NCBI GenBank assembly: GCA_030762175.1
Contig: CM060833.1
Location: forward strand, 154,206,501 to 154,270,500
Length of the DNA stretch: 64,000 bases
Origin: Metallyticus violacea
Taxonomy: Eukaryota > Arthropoda > Insecta > Mantodea > Metallyticidae
Direction: 5' to 3'
Shown: in pieces, positions 57,429 to 64,000 of the stretch
Layout of the letters: every line of letters begins with the position of its first letter
Position numbering within the stretch: the stretch's first letter is position 1
Notes under the pieces: model-generated
Told to the model about the DNA's origin: nothing
What the model saw: the letters and a program-made list of their open reading frames with translations, nothing else
The model's database searches: none
Program-made: the position numbers and the translations under genes

Positions 57429-58727
57429 TACAAGGGTAGGTTCATAAGTTTTCGGCCTCGCCGATAAGGATTATCGCCTTCACAAAATCTTTATCTGGGG
57501 TCATACCTCATCTGTTTAGTAAATAATTACAGCTGTAACTTCTGCTCCGCTGTGTTCTGTTGTTCAAATATAGTTGCACAAAGAAGGCTATGTGTAGAAG
57601 ACATGTGTTTTGACATGTTCAAAATTCAGCATCAATTATTTAGCTATTATTAAGTTCTTCACAAAAGAAGTATTTACTCCAAATGAAATTAAAGAGCGAT
57701 TGCACGTTGTATATGGGGAAGCATCCCCCTCATATTCTACCGTAAAAGAATGGGCCAAACTTTTTTAAATGCGTCGCGAAAGCATTGAGCGTGCAGATTG
57801 GTCCTTGGAGATGTTCAACCCTGAAAATATCGCTCTTGTGGAAGGAGAAATAATGAAAGATTGGCGGCTTAAAGTTACAGAAATAGCAGGCCTTTCTAAA
57901 AACAATAGTCCTTCGAATTATTCATAAATATTTAAACATGAATAAGATTAGTGCAAGATGGGTGCCTAGACTTCTTTCCTCGGTCCAAGAGCAGCAACGA
58001 GTGATTCGTTGTCAGGTATGTTTGGAGCTCTGGCGTGGCAACGAGAGAGAAGTTCTGCAAACTATTATTACAGGAGAATAAAACTATGGTCCTCTATTAT
58101 GATCCCTTGTCCAAAAGAGAATTAATGGGTGGCGTAAACCTGGCGAAGTACCTCTCTAAAGGCCAAGATCACTCAGTCAACCAAGAAGAGCATGGCCACA
58201 ATCTTTTGGGACTGTGAAGGAATGCTCTTCATTGACTTCAAGGAGAGGAACACCACAGTAAATGGGGAGTACTATGCTGGCCTACTGCACAGACTACGTG
58301 CTTCCATCAAAGAAAAAAAGCGAGGAAAGCTGAATGGTGGTGTGCGCCTTCTTCACGATAACGCGTCTGTGCACACAGACAGCTCTTGTTACAAAGGAAG
58401 CTGTGAAGAAATGTGGCTTCAAGGAGATGAACCATCCTCACTAAATTCCAGATCTAGCTCCTAGTGACTATTTCCTCTTCTGAAAACTCAAGAAGGATCT
58501 TCAAGGAAGGAGATTTAAACGTGACGAAGAAGTGATGGATACTGTTTATGCCAATTTTGCAGACAAGACTTTCTACTATTTTGGTGGGGGGGGGGTCTGA
58601 AATGTTAATTCAAAGATGTGAGAAGTGCATTGCAATAAAGGGTAACTATATTTAAAAGTGAAATATAGTTTTATAGTTTTTGTCTTTATCATACCTAGAA
58701 AATGGTTAGGCCGGACCTACACTCGTA
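57429..58727 (+). mobile_element. mariner family A, copy 4, full length, inactive
   Basis: About 1.3 kb between TA sites. The 5' inverted repeat is caagggtaggttcataagtt; the 3' repeat has lost about 9 bp (ggccggacctacactcgta). Frames show FTPNEIKERLHVVYGEASPS near 57670, NPENIALVEGEIMKDWRLKV near 57820, VATREKFCKLLLQE near 58032, and FWDCEGMLFIDFKERNTTVN near 58205. LLHDNASVHT near 58350 keeps the second catalytic Asp, and DLAPSDYFLF in a shifted frame keeps the third. Stops and shifts at about 57767, 57890 and 58450. Confidence 0.92.
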
Positions 58728-59810
58728 CTTGCTGTTTCATGATGTTCTTTCCTGATGCAGTTCATTATAAAATTAACTTTTAGAACTTTTATAGCATATT
58801 AATACAACTAAAATAATATAATTTGACAAAAGTTTAAAGTAAAATGTGTATTTTAATTACAATATATCATGTTCCGCGCTAAAACTGGTGTGCTTGAACG
58901 GAGCAGTATGACCATTCCTACCATTTGACCTTAATCAGGACATTATAAACGTATTCTTTTCAGAATGTGCTTAAATATTACGTCATTTGTCTATTCAACG
59001 CTTTTGTCGATCTGCATGATTATTGCATCTATTTGCTACGTGCCTGGGAGTGTGCTGAATGTGATGGAACATGCATACTCGTATGAACCGGTCTCTGAAA
59101 AGCTATGCAAAAGTATTCCCACAAGAATGACAATAAAACCTTTAGAGTTACTTAAAGTGAAATAAGAAACGGTTCTTGTCATAACAATGCAGGGGAGCTG
59201 GATGCCTTTCCGTCTCCATGGCAACACGATATTAGTTGGTGCGAAAAAATTCCACACATTCTCGGGACAGACGCTCTTCCACAGTGTGCCTCAAGCTATT
59301 GTTAGCCCACTTTCCTTTATATCACCGTCTACTATCGATTTTCTACTTACAAATGAAACGCAAATGAGGCCTCAGTGCGCATTCGTGTTCTTCGGCGAAA
59401 TGCTACTAATAAATTTCATCTACTGGACTTCGAGCTTGAATTAATTAGCATTGATAGTACAGGTATTCAATTATCATAACTAACATAACGTTTTTTATTT
59501 TAATTCTTCATAACAAAACCAAATAAAATATTTAGATAAACTTTAAGCAATTCTTATGGTGACTGTCTACAATAATCGCGCGAAAAGTATGTCAAAAAGC
59601 AAGTTAAATGCTTTTTTAAAGATCTACTTCATAGACACCAAATTGATCCAACAAGAGTTTTAATTTTTTTTATATCCTTTCAGAAATAATGACTTTGTTA
59701 AACTCTGCAAAATAATCATTGTCGGAGTAAGTCACATTATGAATCGAGAAAAAAAAAAATCATCCCACACAGCCAAATATTTAAAATTCAAGAACAAAAT
59801 AAGCCACATA
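58728..59810. other. unassigned stretch
   Basis: Nothing recognised; a 66-codon plus frame (58965-59165) is unassigned. Confidence 0.45.
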
Positions 59811-60490
59811 TACCGAGGGTGCCAAACACACTTTTACAGTACATATCTATTTAATATATTTCAAAGTTGGACCGAAAAACAACATGATGTTCTGTAAACA
59901 GATGTGACTCATATACATTATGATAGCATTGCTACGTGACGGGTAAATCAACAATGAACAAGTGAAGCCAAGATTGTCGTATGATATTCTGTATACAGAT
60001 GTGACTACGTTATGCTAGCGTTACTACAACAAAATGGAGCCAAGGTTATCGTTTGAACAGTGGAAAGCAATTTTGAAGTGGTATTGAAAAACCGAGAATA
60101 TTGTTGAAGTTCAAAGACATTGGAAACGTGCGTACAGAACAGAACCGCCATCTAACCGGATCTAACTCCGTTGGACATTTACCTGTGGGGAACTCTTAAG
60201 GGTATTGTGCACCGTAGAAAACCAGCTACACTGGCAGCACTTCGGGAAGAAATTGAAACAGAATGTGCTGTAATCGCTGAGGACACTTTCGCGAAAGTTG
60301 CTCAATCAGTAGTTCAACGTACTCAGAAGTGTATCGACGCCGATGGTGGGCTTTTTGAGTAACTGTTGTAACTGTAAAAGTCTAAGATGATTAGTGTTCA
60401 TCATTTTCTGTTTGTGTGAATTCATTTTTGTTATGTTAACACGTTTTTTCTTTGCTTGAAGTGTGTATACATTTTTTGGCACCCTCTTTA
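59811..60490 (+). mobile_element. mariner family B, copy 4, deletion derivative with both ends
   Basis: 680 bp between TA sites with both inverted repeats (ccgagggtgccaaa at 59813; ttttttggcaccctct at 60472). Two direct copies of a roughly 60-bp subterminal block (tgttctgtaaacagatgtga near 59887; tattctgtatacagatgtga near 59984). The transposase starts MEPRLSFEQWKAILKW and, after a deletion of the core, resumes YLWGTLKGIVHRRKP to RTQKCIDADGG. It is a likely non-autonomous derivative. Confidence 0.92.
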
Positions 60491-62540
60491 GTTATGATAA
60501 AATAGCATCAATTTTGTGCACTAATCTTTGCCAGTTTTCACTCAACTTATTTTTCAAATAATTCAACAAATCTGTACAATAGATCAATGTTTTGTTTTCT
60601 AATTATCTGTTAGGATTATTCCTTGGAAATCCTGCCCCACCCCTCAAAAATCGAGTATTCAGCTACAAAACTGTCTATGATCTCTTTTGGGGTACTTTCA
60701 CCAATTGTTGTCCGCTACTTTGATTGCCAACTTAAGTTTCGTTCACAGTCGCGAAATCGATACACAAATTCCTGAAATTGACAATCCCCAAAGAATCCTA
60801 ATGAAAACGTATTTGATTGCGTGTTTGGCCCACAGTCCACACTCACGCACACAGCTTTTTCGTTAAAAATTATTTTTGCAGAATGTTGTGCACTTGTTAA
60901 ATTAAGATGCCTGTAATTTCAACCATTCGGCCCACTTTCATTACGATACCAATGGGATTTTTGTGATAACCTTAATTGAGCATTCGCAGCGCGTTTAATG
61001 TTTGGTACTCGTAAGGCAATGTTTAAACTTATTTATCCAGAAATAAATATCTTCAACCGGTGCAGCCCCTCATTATGTTTACCCAAATTTGGTTACATAT
61101 GCCCAAATAAAAACGTTTAATCATTACACGACACTCTCATACCCCCTCCTATTCCATTTTTATGTCAAATGAGACAACCGTCGATTCAAATGAAGTTAAA
61201 AGTTGACTACGCGTTACGTCGAGAACGATGCTCACCAAATGATGTCACTGATGTCCCTTAACGAATTCTGGCGCCATTTCATGGAAATTAACCGAACATT
61301 TCAAAGGACGCTAGTATAACTGCAGGATAATGAATGCATTTGTGATTTTAAATAACACCTGAGTTTGGGTGTAAACAAACGAGAATCGAAATTATTAAAA
61401 ACTATATGTATTTCTTTTTCTGTTCGGCAAAACGCAGATAAAGGCCTCAGCCAAAAGAAGAATTCTCTTATATTTGTATTTATTTTTTTTAGAATGTTCA
61501 TTTCTATAATCGAATATGTTTTTTTAAATTTATCATTAATATTACGTAAGTCATGTTTTTATTGTTAATTAATATTTTCATATTCAAAACAAATACTTTA
61601 AGATACTTTAAGAAGATGATAGGATTCTGTTATAATGTTGATATTTTAATAATTTAAAATAAATATGCACTCTTATTTTGCACTCTTGGAGAAATTAACA
61701 TTTTACATAAATTATATGCCTTTTATTTACATATGTTTAAATTCTGGATTCAATGCCAAATGTGAATTATAATTTAGTCATCTCATATTGTTCATGGGTA
61801 ATTTTCACATAATTATCAACTGTTGATATCCATGAAAAATACTATAGGTTGGGAATATGGAAAAGGGAGTTAAGAAGTAGAGCGTCATAGTTGAGAGCTC
61901 CAGAAGGTGTAGGCGCAAGAAGAGATGTCCTTGGAGGCACTTAGATGGAGGGATTGGAGAGGAGTGGTAGCATTAAGAATAGTGCAGTGGAGTTGCAGTT
62001 TCCTCCTCCCCACCTTAAAAGTGCTCCCGGCCTTTTCTTTGTGCACCGATGGTGATGCTATTCTGTAAAGATACGAGTAAAGAATTTGGGTAACATATGA
62101 TCAGTTCACAGGTGTATTAAGAATTTGAAGTCGATGGACGGTATGAATAATTTTGTGTACTGTTCAGAGTCAGAACACGGTGTTCCAGATTTGTTTGCAG
62201 TTCAGCCATGAACAGCTACTTTACTTGACAGATCGATCTGTCATATTTTATTCATTTTTCCTTGAAATTATTTTTGGCTCTGGAGTCTGATCATTTCTTA
62301 TAATACTGGAGAGTTCTTTTAATCGTCGTATGAAGTTTCTATAAGCCTATTTAGGACGATTGCTTGAGACCTAATGCAGATTGCCCCAGTTATGCGAAAA
62401 GAGTTGTTAAAGACCGACGATATTAAGACTAGAATGTTTCTTGTAATTCGATCCAGTCTACAGCCACCTGAACGTCTGCAATGTACCCTATTGCACTCAA
62501 CTTCTTCTATTATATAGAAATTTATTGAAATTGTATATAA
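60491..62540. other. unassigned stretch
   Basis: No element or exon recognised in about 2 kb. An 18-bp perfect palindrome (tgacagatcgatctgtca) lies at 62226-62243. Confidence 0.45.
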
Positions 62541-62598
62541 CGCCGATGATCTGAAATGTAAAAGTGCGTCCTTAAATAAATAAATAAATAAATAAAAC
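62541..62598 (+). mobile_element. S2-like 3' tail fragment
   Basis: gccgatgatctgaaatgtaa then agtgcgtccttaaataaa with extra TAAA units matches the S2 3' end. The sequence upstream is not S2, so this may be the tail of a LINE partner or a broken SINE. Confidence 0.6.
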
Positions 62599-63709
62599 AA
62601 GATACACATAATTAATTAAGAGAATAACACTTCAACACTCTTATCAGTAAAGAGAACACTAAATAATGATGTGAATATAAATTATGTAAGTTTAAAAAGA
62701 ACAAAATCTAGTAAATTATCACAGGCATAAACGGCACTCATAAAATAGTTGAAGTACACTGAAATTAAACTAAGAAAGCACAACTAATTTGAGTTAGAAT
62801 AGTGGATCAAAAAGTATACAAATTTCTAAATATTTTATCATAACATCAATTAAAAATACAAGATATCAATGAGCAGAGTTTTAAGATTAATGTAATTTTA
62901 TTGTTTCTGTATTCACTTGACTAAAAAGCAAAGTGCGTCTCAGAAACTGTGTATTTGGTAGATTTCGCTTTAGAGTTCGAAAATTTTAAGGAACACCTTG
63001 CATTATCGCCATGAATATATCTTATTTAAATAGATGTCTGCTCTGTTTAACGCCTTATTGAATCAATAGGTTGCGTTGTGCACTTTGAAAGATACATTTG
63101 GCAGATTTTTGGCCCAAGCTGTATGTACATTCATTCTTAAATCGGAAAAGGAGTAGAAACAGGTGTTTAAAAGTTCTACAACATGCTTTCGTTCAATTTT
63201 ACAAACTTACGCATTAACCTTGATATTCTAACGAAACTAAAATGTACTCTCGGGTGAGATTATCACCTAAAAGCAGCAATGGAACATTTAAATAAAATGC
63301 ATAGCATACTAAAATTTACACATGCTACCATTACTACAAGTGCTTGTTTTTAACCCAGAAGGAACGCATTATATTTCAAGTATTGTATGTAGTTTTAGCT
63401 GAAATCTGTATATTAAGAGACTAAAAGAGCCTACCATTTTCTTTGCGACAACAACAAATGAGATCGGAGCTCACTAATACGAGTATGGGGCAAGCCTTGA
63501 GATCCTTTATTCCTGGAATTGAGACTACAGTCACTGGCTGCTTATGTTGACTGATACAAGCGAGGAATGCGGTCTATCAGAATACGCTCAGGAAAACAAC
63601 GTTGCCACATCTCTGAAATCTCTTTCAGGATAAACATTAGCGTTAACAGAGATCGGTTGCGGAAGTAAAAGTAAATAATTTATTTCCTTGTTCTATACTT
63701 ATTAATTAA
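62599..63709. other. unassigned stretch
   Basis: AT-rich; nothing recognised. Confidence 0.5.
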
Positions 63710-64000
63710 GGCAACCTCCGATATTCTTAATAATATGAAAAACTTTGAAAAAGTAATGTTCTAAAGAATAATCACCGTATAGATAAAATGATATAATACC
63801 AAGGAAAGAGTTTGGATATAGGAAAAGCATGTCAATCAATGATGCCACTTTCAAGTTGATTAATGAAATTCTCAAATCTTTTGATAATAAATTTATTACA
63901 CTAGTAATATTCTGTGATCTATCAAAAGATGTTGATTATATAAATCATAACGTATTCTTTTCAAAAGTATCCTATTGTGGTATTAAGGGCAAAGGTTATA
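63710..64000 (+). mobile_element. jockey-like LINE reverse transcriptase, continues past window
   Basis: The frame open from 63787 to the edge reads PRKEFGYRKSMSINDATFKL and then INEILKSFDNKF, followed by TLVIFCDLSKDVDYINHNVF. This is RT fingers/palm with motif A (CDLSKAFDCVNH in relatives; the key first Asp is kept). Upstream, in another frame, MKNFEKVMF near 63737 fits the preceding RT block. Same style of LINE as at 2880-4592. Frameshifts upstream suggest a relic. Confidence 0.82.

Noticed and set aside
62319..62609. Minus-strand 96-codon frame as a gene
   Set aside because: It runs through the S2-like tail and its TAAA units (YLFIYLF), so it is repeat-derived.
1..64000. CRISPR array, prophage, operon or bacterial contamination
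   Set aside because: No spacer-repeat array, no dense co-directional coding, no bacterial ribosome sites; the content is animal-type transposons throughout.

Overview
The window reads as insect nuclear DNA. It is AT-rich, has no bacterial-style gene packing, carries long microsatellites, and is filled with animal-type transposable elements: mariner/Tc1, piggyBac and pogo transposase relics, jockey-, RTE- and RNase H-type LINEs, and tRNA-derived SINEs. The mix resembles large repeat-rich genomes of cockroaches, termites and related insects, but no single-copy marker gene is visible, so the species assignment is inference. There is no intact long gene, no rRNA, no convincing functional tRNA and no CRISPR array.

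Two SINE families dominate. Family S1 (about 280 bp) has a class II tRNA-like head with A-box and B-box and an AC-rich 3' end that includes the string acgggcgttaaac. Family S2 (about 290 bp) has a different tRNA-like head and ends in agcgtccgtaaataaa. There are about 14 S1 and 12 S2 copies or fragments on both strands, several with 7-12 bp target-site duplications. Two minor tRNA-headed types occur at 32.6 kb and at 36.8/49.0 kb, and a possible further one at 56.6 kb.

DNA transposons: mariner family A (1-764, 7426-8670, 42776-43942, 57429-58727) and family B (3360-3852, 18915-20263, 42388-42775, 59811-60490) each recur four times. Single relics of other families lie at 4.8, 13.0-14.6, 17.4-18.0 and 18.3-18.6 kb. 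There is a Tc1-like element with inverted repeats at 24.7-26.2 kb, a piggyBac-like relic at 5.6-6.0 kb, a pogo/Jerky-like relic at 34.2-34.7 kb, and a MITE-like inverted-repeat element at 30.7-31.5 kb. All visible transposases are broken. LINE pieces lie at 2.9-4.6, 27.5-28.2, 28.5-29.0, 48.2-48.7, 50.8-51.5 kb and at the right edge.

Layering gives relative ages. A jockey-like LINE (2.9-4.6 kb) was hit by a family B mariner and by an S1 SINE. A mariner (13.0-14.6 kb) was hit by one S1, which was hit by a second S1. A pogo relic was hit by an S2. A family A and a family B mariner are fused at 42.78 kb.

Non-transposon candidates are few: a two-exon minus-strand coding candidate at 44.45-45.03 kb, a duplicated THAP-like exon with a conserved splice donor at 53.7 and 54.1-54.5 kb, and a promoter-like CRE plus two CCAAT boxes at 37.55 kb. 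Two large simple repeats stand out: about 1 kb of uninterrupted (ACCT)n at 49.45-50.47 kb and about 670 bp of (AGT)n at 55.2 kb.
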